A DNA stretch of 64,000 nt from Pisaster brevispinus (taxonomy: Eukaryota > Echinodermata > Asteroidea > Forcipulatida > Asteriidae): contig JAMKCF010000004.1 in assembly GCA_023634235.1 (NCBI GenBank), positions 7,295,202 through 7,359,201 on the forward strand, given 5' to 3'. The notes beneath the pieces were generated by a model. The model was not told where the DNA came from. It searched no databases and saw nothing but the letters and a program-made list of their open reading frames with translations. A program made the position numbers and the translations under genes. Below are positions 50,001 to 57,189 of this stretch, piece after piece. Position 1 is the first letter of the stretch, and the number at the start of each line of letters is the position of its first letter.

Positions 50001-53000
50001 CTAGACAATAATAGACGGAGTGGAAGGGCACAGTTGTTTTTCAACGAAGATGCCACGCACGCGCAATGTGATGGACCGGAAGAGTGGTCGGTCTTGGTCA
50101 GCTATGCATGACCTGATAATCAACGTGTGGGTCAGTTTAACCCTGTATGGACAGGACTAACTTACTCGCGCGAACGCAAGCCCAATTTGGAATAAGTCAT
50201 TTTTATCTTTTGGACACCCGTGGTGCTCGGATTAAGGGTTAGTTTAACTCCTCAGTCTGAATGTACCCACTGTCTAAGCAAAGGGTCATTGTATTAATTA
50301 TAGGGTCCTCAGAACAGTTGGGTGTTCCAGGGGTGTCAGAACATAGAGCAGTCACCTTGAAACAGTGCTCCTTTTCAAGGCACCAATCATGTCAAAGTGC
50401 TACCCCAATACATTTATACACAGCTCAACAAGACCTCTGGGTTGTCATATACATCACTGATTGATAGCCTACATTATATCACTGTTTGTCCCAGAGCAAT
50501 GCTCCGAAACTAAGTGGCAGGTAGACAAGCACACCAGCGGTCAATTAGCTTTATCATGCCTAATTAACCACTCAATAAACTGTTATGTTGACAACAGACC
50601 AAGCCCATCCCCCAGCCACTCATTAAAATCAAACAGCTGACAAAATTTGAAATAAAAAATATATATATGTATTGTTTGTAGTCATCAGGAAGAATTGTCA
50701 TAACATTGTGCACCAATGTAAAGAACTAGGCTAAGTCCATTAATATAAATCAACTCATATTTTAAGCAGGATTCTTTGGTGAAAACAAATCTCCTCAATT
50801 AATAAGGGCTGGCATGGTTGGGCAAACCCCCTTAGAAATAAGGAACTCAAAGTGAATTCACCCAAACTTGTCCTCATCCGTACCCATGTAGGCAGTTTCA
50901 TAGTCCTGCGCTTTTACAGCAGAAAATATTGCTCACATTTTTTCTGCTTTATCAGCAAAAAGAAGCAGGACACCAGTCACAGAGTGCAGTACTTATCATG
51001 TGCTTAGTGCCATGGTATTTTGGCCGGTAACCTTATTCTGGTAAGCATAATTTTGTTGTGCTTAGCTATTTTTTTGGCTTTATGAAATTGGGTGCTGGAA
51101 AGGGCAAGACAGTTTCTTTATGGAAATTTGACGTCTCTACACGATTATTGAGCTCAAAGATTTTAACTTGTGACGCCAACTTCACTTCACACTCAAATTC
51201 ACATGCAAGTATGAGCCAGGCTTAATTACTGTACATCAAGCCATAACTACACTTACATAACTAACTCGATCCCAATCCTTAATAATCATTATACACAAAT
51301 GGGGATTGATTATGAATAATTTGAACAGGTAGAGGAGGGGGGGGGTCAAAAAGACAACCAGAATGTTGTTACACTTTAAAGTCTGTAGTAAAACGTAGAA
51401 CAGGAACTTGTTTAAGCTCAACAGGTTTATTTAGAGCAGGAGTTTGTGAAGTTCTTTTTTAAGCTGAAAGGGTTGAAGGCTAGTCAAAGTTTCAATGTGG
51501 AAACCACACTATGCAAGAGAATCATGAACAAATTGTAAACCCTGAAGTTTCCTGTAAATCATAGATTTGAAGGTCATAGCTTTAAGGAGTGTTGAAAACA
51601 GAAACGTCCAACTGTGCCCTGATGACAGTGCACCTGGGGGCATTTCAGGCATACATGTACTAGGCCCCTAAAAATGTTCCACATTTTGCTCACAATGTTT
51701 GGGCCCCTTTTTCCCAAGATGGAGTCTAAAGATCGTGTTTACTCATTCGGGGGTGTTTTAATTTTGAATGGGCATCACTGATTGCAAGCTCAAAGGCTTA
51801 CCTCCCAAAAGTTGAGAAATGAAGTTTAATTTTCAGCAATAATTTTTGAATTTATTTCAAGAAGCTGAGAGAATTTGTATAATATTTTTTGAGTATTTTT
51901 TAATATTTAGCCTGCAGCATCGGTTGATAAGGGGACCTTATTTAGTGGGGTGCACCCATTTCACTGTCATTCCAGACCTGGTTGACCTGACCCTGTCCGC
52001 CAATTATGGTCCCTCATCATGGTTTTAAAGAAGAAACAACACTGTGGGATGTAAACAAAGCTCAAGGGAGTTGTTGAAATCTTAAAACAAACACCAGCGC
52101 TCTTCCTTGGTACACAAATACAAGTGTGTACACTCATTAAAATTCCACATTGTTTTGCGAGCAACAGCTGGGTCAATGAGGTGGTGTAGCATTTTGTGTA
52201 TTTGTAAGACGATTTTTCCTTAACTTCTTCCTTAGGCCTGACAAGCCAGCAGAACAATTTAGCTTGTTGTTTCACTAGTCCGCCAGCTTTTTCACCGACA
52301 GTCCATTCTCACCTTGATAGGAAAGCTTATCAGCATTGAACTATCCAACCGGACCGCTTGGAGAGATTTTTTACGTGTTTTAAGTAGCATTTGGCCAGCT
52401 GACCACAGTTAAAGGACAACTTTGACGACACAAATTACCTGCCTGGGACCATGCCATCGTCAGACCATCATTCCTCATACTAGACAGTCCTTCATGGGTT
52501 ATTTGTTTTTTTTGAAGGAGTAAGTTGGGAAAGATTAACAGGACTGATACTTTATGCCCCCCCCCCAAAAGCTGATTGTGGTTGTAAACAAACAAAGTTA
52601 AGGACAATATGTTTACATGCTGAAAATTGCCCATGGCTTTTCACTATTTTCTCCCGACTGACACATCGGAATAAGCCCAAGTTTTACGATATAACCTGGG
52701 AAGCGGCAGCCACGGGATCACCTTAAAGCGGATGCGACTTTTTAATAATAAATATCAAGTAATAAACCACAAGGGAAACTGACTGGGTAAATTTTTAAAG
52801 ATTACACGTAACTTTCAACCTTTAAAGTTTTTCAACTCTGATGAGTGCACTCAGCTGAGCTTGGGTTATAAAACAAATCCTGACCGAAACCAGACTGTGG
52901 TTGGTTGGTTGGAGTCTTTGACAGGAAACTGGCTCCTGCTCATGGGGTCTGGTTATGAATGAACCAAGGGTCATTGACCTCTCCCTTCTTAAACTCATTT

Positions 53001-55634
53001 TGCTTTGTTCTAGTTGCCCTCATGTCATCATCGTTTTTTGATTGCTGTTCTGTATGTTTGTGGGCTGGGCCTTTTAGAAAAATTTGTTTAAAAACTGGTA
53101 ATTTGGTTTGATTGTTCCTCGATTTGCCTTGAATTGTTATTTTTTTCCTCTATTTTTGAGGTCGATTAAATAATTTTATTTTATTTTTTTTTATGTAAGG
53201 CTTGATATAGTTTTTGTGCACATTGTGTGGGTGGAGTGGTTTTTTTGTTTGGGTTGGGTTTTTTTTATTTTATTTTTTATAATGTGCATCAGCTACAGAC
53301 ACTACTTGTAATACAGGGACACATTGCGATCAAATCACTCAAAATTTTGCAGTTTGGAATTACTCCTTTGAGTTGACTTTTTTTGAGTCGATCATGCACT
53401 AAAACACACTCTGTACAGAGTGTTGTAATTAGTGAGTAGTGATTAAAACAACATCAATTTGCCCATCGAACATACTGTATGGTCTGCCAATTTGTGGAGT
53501 CAAAATTTGGTTCATACAAAATAACGGACCGTGTGCTGTCATGAAATTACACATGAAACCACACAATTTCAAGGGATATTCTACTATTAAAATATCTTTC
53601 CAAATAATTCATTTCAAATTTAACAATTTTTATAGCCCCAAAGCGCCCATTCTGAAGGCAACGTGCCCCCTTTACAATGCATTTTACGAGCAAACTGGTT
53701 ATTGGAAGTATACAGTGTATTTAGAAAAAATTGGTCTAGTATGAATTTCCTGATCAGTCAGCTTTCAGACTCAAATTAAACAATAATGTTTTTCATCCAA
53801 TACCAATCCTGTAATAACTGTGTGAAAAAGACTGCTAATCGAATAAATATCTTTCAATTCTGTTGAGAAATTCATTTACCCACAAGGCAAGATAGATCCT
53901 CTCTAAGTGCTTGTTCAACTAATTTAGATCCTGGTCTTGTTAAAAGAATTCTGGTCCAGTAAACATTTTGAGCTACAAGCCCTGTGGTCTTGTGGATTTT
54001 CACTCCAAATTTGAGCCCTGTATAAATTATTCAGGAGAGCTTTTCGCATTCCTCCTCAGTACCAAACTTTACAAATTGGTCTAAAAAGTAAAAATTAAAA
54101 CACATAAAACCTGACTGTTTTGCAAATCGTTTTGCCGATAAATCACTTTTACCTTGACAAAAACCACTCTATGACCCCGACTTTTAAGGAGTGCTGAGTA
54201 GAGTGAATGAAGGTCAGATATTATGCTGGACATCGTACTGGTCAGATTTACTTTGACCTGACTTTCCTTATTCTTTTTTTTTCAAATGCAAAAAAAATAA
54301 CAAATTCTATTTTTACATCATGTATCCAATTTTAGAAAACAAGTCATGGCATTATCAAACAAACTTTTGTGGGGGGGGGGGGGACACACAGGAGGCACAG
54401 ACAACATTGATTGGGGGTACCCTCCCGTACTTACGGAACGCCCTTCAAGCCAAACTTGGATACAACAAATTACAAATTTCAAAGAGATAAACACAACACA
54501 ACTAGATATACATGACTGAACAGCCCTTGCAGCACACCTTAATCTCATCACAGGTGCCACCAACCTTGACCCCTAATAAAATCAAATGCTGGGCATATTA
54601 AACTATGCACTGCCTGCTCACCCCTCGCCCTAGTACTACATGTAGTAGTAGAACCATGGAGGTAGGACACACCTTTAAACCCAAATAGGCTTCAAAAGAA
54701 AATCACTGCAGTTTTAAATTAACCCCAGAGAGAACTTTACAGGAACATTTCAAGAAGTTTGAAAAAAAACCAGTGTGGTTGTAGGGAGTTGAGATTTCCC
54801 TGAACTAGGTATTATTATGAAAACATTTGGGGTTTTATTTGTTTATTTTATATGATATTAATTTTTGACACTCACATTTAAGACTATAGTGAAATCAATT
54901 TTTAAGAATTACCACAATTACATACGTGCAAATTTGCAGACACAGTCCTTAAAACCACCCAGGAGATCGGCTAACATGTGTTATATACTGTACGTGATTA
55001 TTTATCACATATAGGAAGCCATTTTATTGGTCTGAAGTTGACTGCAATTTCCGCCTGCACACAATGAAACACTGCACTGAAAATCGCTGGAGCGAATCAT
55101 GAAAGACCGATGCATGTGGGGAGAGCGAATACCAACAGTTTTTAGTACTTTAATACTACAAGTTACAACTACTTGAGAAATATAACTCACAAACGGAGAA
55201 CACCGTAGGCCTAGATATAAAGCTGTCACAAACAACTTCGAACTGCCTTCAAATATCACACGGTTACAATTTACACATTTGTGTTCGTCCCTAAGAAGTT
55301 CATGACTTGTCTTACTGAACACGAAACAAAAAATTCCACTAAATTGTTTCCCAATCCCTCATCATGCTCATGTTTTGTTGATTTTTAGTGAATGCAACGT
55401 CGATGGTACATTTTTTTTTTTAACTTCAGCATTGTAACGTTATGATGCATGGGACGACTTGGCGGTTTTAGACCATTTTGACATTTCGACGGGTGAAAAT
55501 AATTCGACTGAAAAATAATAGTATAAAGTGAAAAATATTGCCTCTCCAATTCTCAGAATCTTACCCAGTAGTCCTCCTCTTCGATGACTAAAGAAAGCTG
55601 TCAATCGATGTTGATTTCGTGACACAACTGCCAT
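22644..55634 (-). CDS. Mucin-like type I membrane protein (five-exon gene)
   Basis: Joined CDS: 55634-55565, 45664-41853, 41027-40817, 38643-38567, 23033-22644. This is 4560 nt, or 1519 residues. Every intron is GT..AG and the phases agree (1, 0, 1, 0). Order: n-region and hydrophobic GLLASTLCLMMILHLV (residues 21-36, probable signal peptide); about 50 Thr-rich repeats of 23 residues (about 48-1200), one Asn-Ala-Thr sequon in nearly every unit; a Pro/Thr linker; a SEA-like beta-alpha-beta-beta-alpha-beta domain (about 1280-1398); a transmembrane helix (about 1417-1442) with basic stop-transfer DRKRSRR; and a tail of about 77 residues ending DTHL. Inference: a heavily glycosylated, acidic surface mucin, perhaps of epithelium or coelomic surfaces. 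Not recognised as a named family. Extra phase-0 exons in the 15.5-kb last intron cannot be excluded. Confidence 0.75.
24085..24265. repeat. Unnamed dispersed repeat, copy 1
   Basis: Shares AATGCTGC.GCCAGAGAT, TTGCTAAAC and TGAAACTTTCACA in the same order with 37435-37595. No inverted ends or coding content are visible. Confidence 0.5.
24299..24329. repeat. Near-perfect hairpin of the ATAGAGC family
   Basis: Arms ACCATAGAGCAAGG (24300-24313) and CCTTGCTCTATGGT (24315-24328) are separated by one base and flanked by GTACA / TACAAC. See also 5861 and 56257. Confidence 0.7.
24684..24925. mobile_element. MITE family A, variant copy
   Basis: Ends CAGGGCCCAATTTCATGGCT and ATGAAATTGGGCCCTG are inverse. 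The interior differs from the other copies (GCGCTTGCGC, AAAGCGCTGAATTTTAG), so it is a related but distinct subfamily. Confidence 0.75.
25325..25761. mobile_element. TIR element family M (CAGGGCTYGAA)
   Basis: Ends CAGGGCTTGAATTTT and AAATTTCGAGCCCTG are inverse. The interior includes CCACAAG, a gap, then CACCGGACTTGG and TGGGCCTGTGG. Partial copies: 37090-37370, 40228-40590 and 53930-54020 (with ATCCACAAGACC / GGTCTTGTGGAT strings). It is non-coding. Confidence 0.6.
26015..26320 (+). mobile_element. SINE-like repeat (type C)
   Basis: Contains TTGAGCAAGATGCTTTACT, a CCGGGGCACTGATGTAAAGC block and a 3' end GCACTATAAAAACTAG followed by an ATT-rich tail. This resembles tRNA-derived SINEs with a LINE-like 3' end. 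At 26330-26375 another tRNA-like piece with GGTTCAAGTCC follows. Confidence 0.4.
26901..27371. mobile_element. hAT-like MITE with telomere-like core, split copy
   Basis: Left end GGTTACACACC at 26901 and right end GAGCAGTCACC ending 27371. Both are flanked by the identical 8 bp AAAATAAC (26893-26900 and 27372-27379), a clean target duplication. The core has CCTAACCCAACCCTAAC. The left arm is interrupted by the element at 26928-27266. Confidence 0.7.
26928..27266. mobile_element. Nested MITE (TAGCCCCTTTCA ends)
   Basis: Ends TAGCCCCTTTCATGCA and, inverted, TAAGCCCTTTTCACAC. Flanked by ACTA on both sides (26924-26927, 27267-27270). It is inserted within the telomere-core MITE. The interior includes an inverted pair AGAATCTCTGTGTTAA / TTAACACAGAGATTCT. 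Confidence 0.65.
27895..28590 (-). mobile_element. tRNA-derived composite SINE (type A), interrupted
   Basis: Minus-strand copy: box-B-like GGTTCAAATCAGC near 27900 and box-A-like TTAGTTGGGAGAGAGC near 27945. Then come GACCGCAAACATGAGGGATT and GCTTCTGACTGGCACCCCCG, and after the interruption TGGTCCCTGGCTACACAGC. The fold-back element at 28052-28503 sits inside it. Confidence 0.6.
28052..28503. mobile_element. Fold-back / long-TIR element inside a SINE
   Basis: Arms of about 115 bp start TGTCAAGGCCTTCGTGGCT on both ends (inverted). Each arm also contains an internal inversion (CTTCGTGGCT ... AGCCACGAGG). GTGTAGCC occurs just outside on both sides (about 28034 and 28514), a probable 8-bp target duplication, with 9-15 extra bases between it and the arms. 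There is no transposase. Confidence 0.65.
29030..29270. repeat. Dispersed repeat with GCATGTAAAAGAACCCAGGG
   Basis: Contains AGAGCGCTCTACACGG, the GTAAAAGAACCCAGGGCACT string common in marine-invertebrate SINE/LINE 3' ends, TTAACCCTGGTGTTCCTGG and an ATA-rich tail. No coding content. Confidence 0.4.
30820..31620. repeat. CCAATTGG-rich repeat, possibly a TIR element
   Basis: 30840-31135 and 31480-31590 hold more than ten CCAATT / AATTGG strings in both orientations, several as the palindrome CCAATTGG. The ends are weakly inverse (TTACCAAAATGTCCAATT and AATTGGTTCCTGAAATTTTT). A half copy of family G (31390-31485) lies inside. Confidence 0.45.
31618..31935 (+). mobile_element. SINE from a Leu/Ser-like tRNA (type C)
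   Basis: Starts ATGGCTGAGCGGACAAGTGC, like box A of long-variable-arm tRNAs, then a CACCAGAG hairpin and the box-B-like GCTTGAGTCAAGG. The body contains GACACTTGTGTCCTTAAGCA and ends near GCACCTTGTAAACCCTTACA, a string also inverted at 61221-61245. Confidence 0.55.
34130..34206. repeat. ATT/ATTT low-complexity tract
   Basis: A run of TTATT, TTTA and ATTT units ends in a G tract (34199-34206). It produces spurious ORFs. Confidence 0.85.
35912..36475 (+). mobile_element. 3' end of a CR1/L2-like LINE (broken)
   Basis: Frame 1 (from about 35928) reads LQKLQNRAARLIYSTDRY and LITQLHWLPLNLRLLFKLL, the conserved thumb/C-terminal part of non-LTR reverse transcriptase. Near 36110 the reading moves to another frame: LRSQSDTSRLQ, then ADKAFSIASPKEWNKIPHQI and FKTSLKTHLF, then a stop at 36326-36328. 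This is the family's C-terminus. The 3' end has AAAGCGCTATATAAGAACC and an ATT repeat tail (36452-36472). It is 5' truncated and frameshifted, so inactive. Confidence 0.8.
37435..37595. repeat. Unnamed dispersed repeat, copy 2
   Basis: Partner of 24085-24265. Both lie in intron 4 of the mucin-like gene. Confidence 0.5.
38567..38643 (-). CDS. Mucin-like gene, exon 4: second SEA-like helix
   Basis: A 77-nt exon between TTGTTTTTTATAG and the donor GTAGGT. Two leading bases complete the codon left open by exon 3, then GNIIGADRVRAAMESAEMV and EVMKNE, phase 0 at the end. It is amphipathic and helix-like. Phase and length fit both neighbours exactly, which is why I accept so short an exon. Confidence 0.75.
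39242..39440 (+). mobile_element. tRNA-derived composite SINE (type A)
   Basis: The head contains GTATGGCTTCTGACTGGCAC and GACCGCCAACATAGGG. The tRNA-like module has GGCTAGCTCAGTTTGTTGAG (box A) and GCAGGTTCAAATCCTGC (box B), followed by TTTGTCTGTGTTCAA. It is not an intact tRNA. Confidence 0.65.
40588..40783. mobile_element. MITE family A
   Basis: Ends CAGGGACCAACTTCATAGCT and GCTCTATGAAATTGGGCCCT are inverse. The interior has GACATGGTATTTGGCTGG. It is inserted at the right terminus of a family-M element (AAACTTCAAGCCC just outside) and ends 33 bp from exon 3. Confidence 0.75.
40817..41027 (-). CDS. Mucin-like gene, exon 3: SEA-like helix and strands
   Basis: A 211-nt exon between TTATTTGTTCAG and the donor GTGGGT, starting in phase 0. 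It codes for VEEWKAKIDIPFRTTLANVL (helix), KREGEEELTVGDIVYVAPSP (strand 2), KNGKLLVAVFVRSS (strand 3) and QSATG. With exon 2's end (SVTLKFPKLS, strand 1) and exons 4-5 it completes a beta-alpha-beta-beta-alpha-beta order as in SEA/ferredoxin-like folds. The turn before strand 3 reads NGKLLV, not the G-SVVV autoproteolysis motif of MUC1-type SEA domains. Confidence 0.8.
41028..41852 (-). other. Intron 2 of the mucin-like gene
   Basis: 825 bp from the donor GTAAGT to AG. Holds type B SINE pieces (minus strand 41160-41235; GGCAGTTCAAATCC near 41247) and the family-N element (41479-41798). No coding content. Confidence 0.6.
41479..41798. mobile_element. Element family N with 8-bp flanking repeat
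   Basis: TGTGATAA occurs at 41471-41478 and 41799-41806, a likely 8-bp target duplication. Inside, CTTCAAGCAAACTTAGA near the left end is inverted as CTCAAGTTTGCTTGAAG at 41680-41696. Further out are GCGTCTGCGTCCCATATCC strings. Related copies: 11045-11415 and 17340-17490. Confidence 0.5.
41853..45664 (-). CDS. Mucin-like gene, exon 2: signal end and repeat array
   Basis: A 3812-nt exon between AATTTTTCAG and the donor GTAAGT. It opens with two bases that complete exon 1's last codon, then STLCLMMILHLVDISHG (rest of the signal peptide), a short TTPSTS spacer and about 50 repeats with consensus VETNATETDDATTA plus IMTTTATS. It then has a degenerate Thr/Pro linker and strand 1 of the SEA-like domain. 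Units of 21-23 residues stay in frame throughout with no stop over 1270 codons. Each unit has about nine Thr (O-glycan sites), an N-X-T sequon and four acidic residues. The complementary strand is also open by chance of the 69-bp period. The minus strand is the real one because it has splice sites in phase and a signal and TM context. Confidence 0.85.
42280..45600 (-). repeat. 69-bp coding minisatellite, about 50 units
   Basis: Tandem 69-bp units, with some of 63 and 66 bp. Two blocks: units starting Val-Glu-Thr (about 43535-45600, N-terminal half) and Met-Glu-Thr (about 42280-43530, C-terminal half). One Met-type unit sits inside the Val block (about 44565-44640). Confidence 0.9.
46232..46462 (+). 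mobile_element. tRNA-derived composite SINE (type A)
   Basis: Head GTGATCCCTTGGCTGCAGCT, then GTCTGACTGGCACCGCC, CCAACATAGGG, box A TAGATAGCTCAGTTGGTAGA, box B GCTGGTTCAAATCCTAC and a T-rich tail. It is collinear with the copy at 62351. Confidence 0.7.
46610..46970. repeat. Composite repeat related to family G
   Basis: Contains TAGAGCAGGCTAGTCGAAAT, GACAGTTCTTCTCAGAACTA, GCAGTCTCCC and ACACATGGTGTTCCCGC, in the order of one family-G arm plus extra sequence. No coding content. Confidence 0.4.
47038..47352. mobile_element. MITE with GGGCCATTCAGAATAGTC ends
   Basis: Left end GGGCCATTCAGAATAGTCAA and right end TGACTATTCTGAATGGCCC are inverse over about 30 bp. The interior is AT-rich. A 77-residue ORF inside has no recognisable domain. 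Confidence 0.75.
49216..49450 (+). pseudogene. Broken Myb/SANT-like DNA-binding protein of the transposon
   Basis: ATG at 49216, then a basic start and WQGREISALINIWGDEEY, the first helices of a trihelix Myb/SANT-like domain. Near 49370 the frame is lost; the next frame reads LAELGYKRSVTQI and NKMKLLKTKY, the last helix. The gene is then cut by the element at 49461. Beyond it (about 50003) DNNRRSGRAQLFF looks like its continuation. Harbinger elements typically encode such a protein beside the transposase. It is non-functional as it stands. Confidence 0.6.
49461..50000. mobile_element. Nested 540-bp TIR element
   Basis: Ends AGCCCTGTTCGCACTGGA and, inverted, AGCGGTGTTCGCATTGGA, with CTA on both sides (49458-49460, 50001-50003). 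It is inserted into the transposon's Myb/SANT gene. The interior is rich in GGTAA / TTAACC strings and has no coding domain. Confidence 0.7.
50893..51097. mobile_element. MITE family A, eroded copy
   Basis: Left GTTTCATAGTCCTGCGC and right TTTATGAAATTGGGTGCTGG are shortened inverse ends. The interior GCCATGGTATTTTGGCCGG and CCTTATTCTGGTAAGC match the family. Confidence 0.65.
55565..55634 (-). CDS. Mucin-like gene, exon 1: start codon and signal n-region
   Basis: ATG at 55634 lies in a strong context (AAAATGG), and an in-frame TAG sits 24 nt upstream (55660-55658), so this is the first usable Met in its frame. It codes for 23 residues (MAVVSRNQHRL ... RRGGLL) plus one base, then the donor GTAAGA. 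Joining the base to exon 2 gives Ala and makes a continuous hydrophobic segment. Without this exon, exon 2 has only a short Met-start and a clipped signal. Confidence 0.65.
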
Positions 55635-55892
55635 TTTTGGGAGTGGGCTTGGCTGATCCTAAGAAAAAGTTCTCGACTACTCTTCGGTCGTTGTATGTTT
55701 GGGGTTGGAGGCCCGTTCGTCGGTACGGGTGAAGCGATCACTTTTGTAGTTACGAACTTCTTTCCTGGCGTGACTGACGCCACCGGTGGATGTGCTTGGA
55801 TTGGAGGCCTTGAAACTTTCAAAGGGTAGCTTTACTATCTCTCTACGCTTAGTTCGTCCTTTCTGAGATACTATCCTCACTGACAAACTCAC
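55601..55892 (-). other. Two overlapping upstream ORFs in the probable 5' UTR
   Basis: 55892-55677 (71 codons, basic, MSLSVRIVSQKGRTKRRE start) and 55822-55601 (73 codons) lie in other frames just upstream. The second runs across the mucin start codon out of frame. If transcription starts upstream of 55892 both would be uORFs that could lower mucin translation. Neither resembles a known protein. Confidence 0.35.
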
Positions 55893-56256
55893 TGGCTGCT
55901 CAGATCTTCCCCTATGTTCCTCCTCACGACATGGTCATTGCTTTCAGAATTTCAGTAATATTCAGATTGTTGTGAAACTGTATTTTTCGCAGCAGAGAGA
56001 GACACGTCTTTGATAATGATCTACCATCCACAGGGCGATGATTAGCGCGCGCACACCCGGACCCCAGACTGACTGTACTGATGCAAGCGAGTTTTTTCTG
56101 ATTTGACACCACTGACATGTTTGCTAAGGAAACCACTGCTGGGAATGGGCCACGTGAGCAAAGTCACTGAATTCCAACGCGACCGCAAAGAGGCGAAGCC
56201 CCGTCTCAAGTTTCACTTGTGCCCGCTTGTCAATTACGAAATCCACGAAGAACAAG

Positions 56257-56311
56257 GTGCAACCATAGAGCATGGAGGTTCCTTCCTCCATGCATAGAGC
56301 AAGGGTGCAAC
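56257..56311. repeat. Hairpin of the ATAGAGC family
   Basis: GGTGCAACCATAGAGCATGG ... CCTCCATGCATAGAG, GGGTGCAACC. It has 8-bp perfect arms (CATGGAGG / CCTCCATG) around a short loop, with GGTGCAACC repeated directly at both edges (56257 and 56303). Confidence 0.55.
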
Positions 56312-57189
56312 CTAAATACAGAGCAAGAAGGTACCGATTTTGTAATCGATTGGGTCACTACCACCATGTCGGGTACCTCCCTGTACCTGAACCCGGGTAC
56401 ATATTACGAGATGTATAGGTACATGAACAAGATGCATTTTATGGTACTCTGGCAATTTAGAACAAAGTTTCTCGTCTACAATGTTCTGCGGCAGCAGCAG
56501 GCTGGCGGGGACGGAGGTACAGTCTGTGGTCCCGCTAGGGATCGAGGGGTTGGTTCTTTTTTTTTGGGGGGGGGAGGCAAACTTCAGTATCTTAATTATT
56601 TCAGATGTCAACATGGTATCACATTTTGGGCGCAAACAATTGAGATGGGTAATTTCCTCACCACCCTGTAGACACAACTTTCGGCAGGGACAAAGATTGG
56701 CTTATCCAAAACGCCATCAGCGTCAAATAACAGCTAGCTGCTAGCTGTGCCCCGTCAGAACTCATATTGTGTTATTATTGTTATATTTCCTTGTTACGCT
56801 ATACATTTTTACACTATTTTGAGAATAATAAATCCATTTCCCGTCCATTATTAATATTTAATAACGACTGTTACCGTTTAGTTTGTTTGGTTTTTGTTTT
56901 GGGTTTGGGGTTTATTGTACAGTATTTTGTTAGTGTGAATGGGGTAGTTTTCCTTTCTTTCTGTTTTCTTTTTGTAAATATCATTTTGTTTTAATTCTTT
57001 TACTGTCGTCGTGTGTGTTTCAGACTGAAATGTCTATCCGGGAAAGGATTTCTACTGGCATTGTATTATAACCAGTGAGTTTTCAGAATGAACTTAAGGA
57101 TCAAGTTTTTTCCGAACGGCAATTTTGTTTCCGATATTTTAGACCAAGTGGCCCCTTGCACAACGCGCAGTGCACTTACACGCGTCTAT

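Larger units (their letters stand above)
48762..50268. mobile_element. Harbinger-like DNA transposon, non-autonomous, nested
   Basis: Ends GGGTACGTTCAGACGAGGAG and, inverted, GGGTACATTCAGACTGAGGA match over about 40 bp. ACT flanks both sides (48759-48761, 50269-50271), a 3-bp target duplication typical of PIF/Harbinger. It carries a broken Myb/SANT-like gene and itself contains another element (49461-50000). No DDE transposase is seen. Confidence 0.7.
48552..50356. mobile_element. hAT-like MITE with telomere-like core, split copy
   Basis: Left end GGTTACACACTTATGTTCCG, core TCCTAATCCTAACCCT and CCCTTACCCTTACCCTTACC (48640-48700). The right remnant GGGGTGTCAGAACATAGAGC ends GTCACC at 50356. 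The middle is occupied by the element at 48762-50268. Confidence 0.6.
45665..55564 (-). other. Intron 1 of the mucin-like gene (9.9 kb)
   Basis: From the donor GTAAGA after 55565 to AG before 45664. Contains several DNA elements and SINEs, listed separately. 51420-53400 and 54020-55300 look mostly unique and AT-rich, with no supportable exon. G tract of 13 at 54371-54383. Confidence 0.6.

Noticed and set aside
56219..56744. Overlapping ORFs of 150, 121 and 87 codons
   Set aside because: Three overlapping frames on both strands, including a G tract and a hairpin repeat, with no domain and no splice context.
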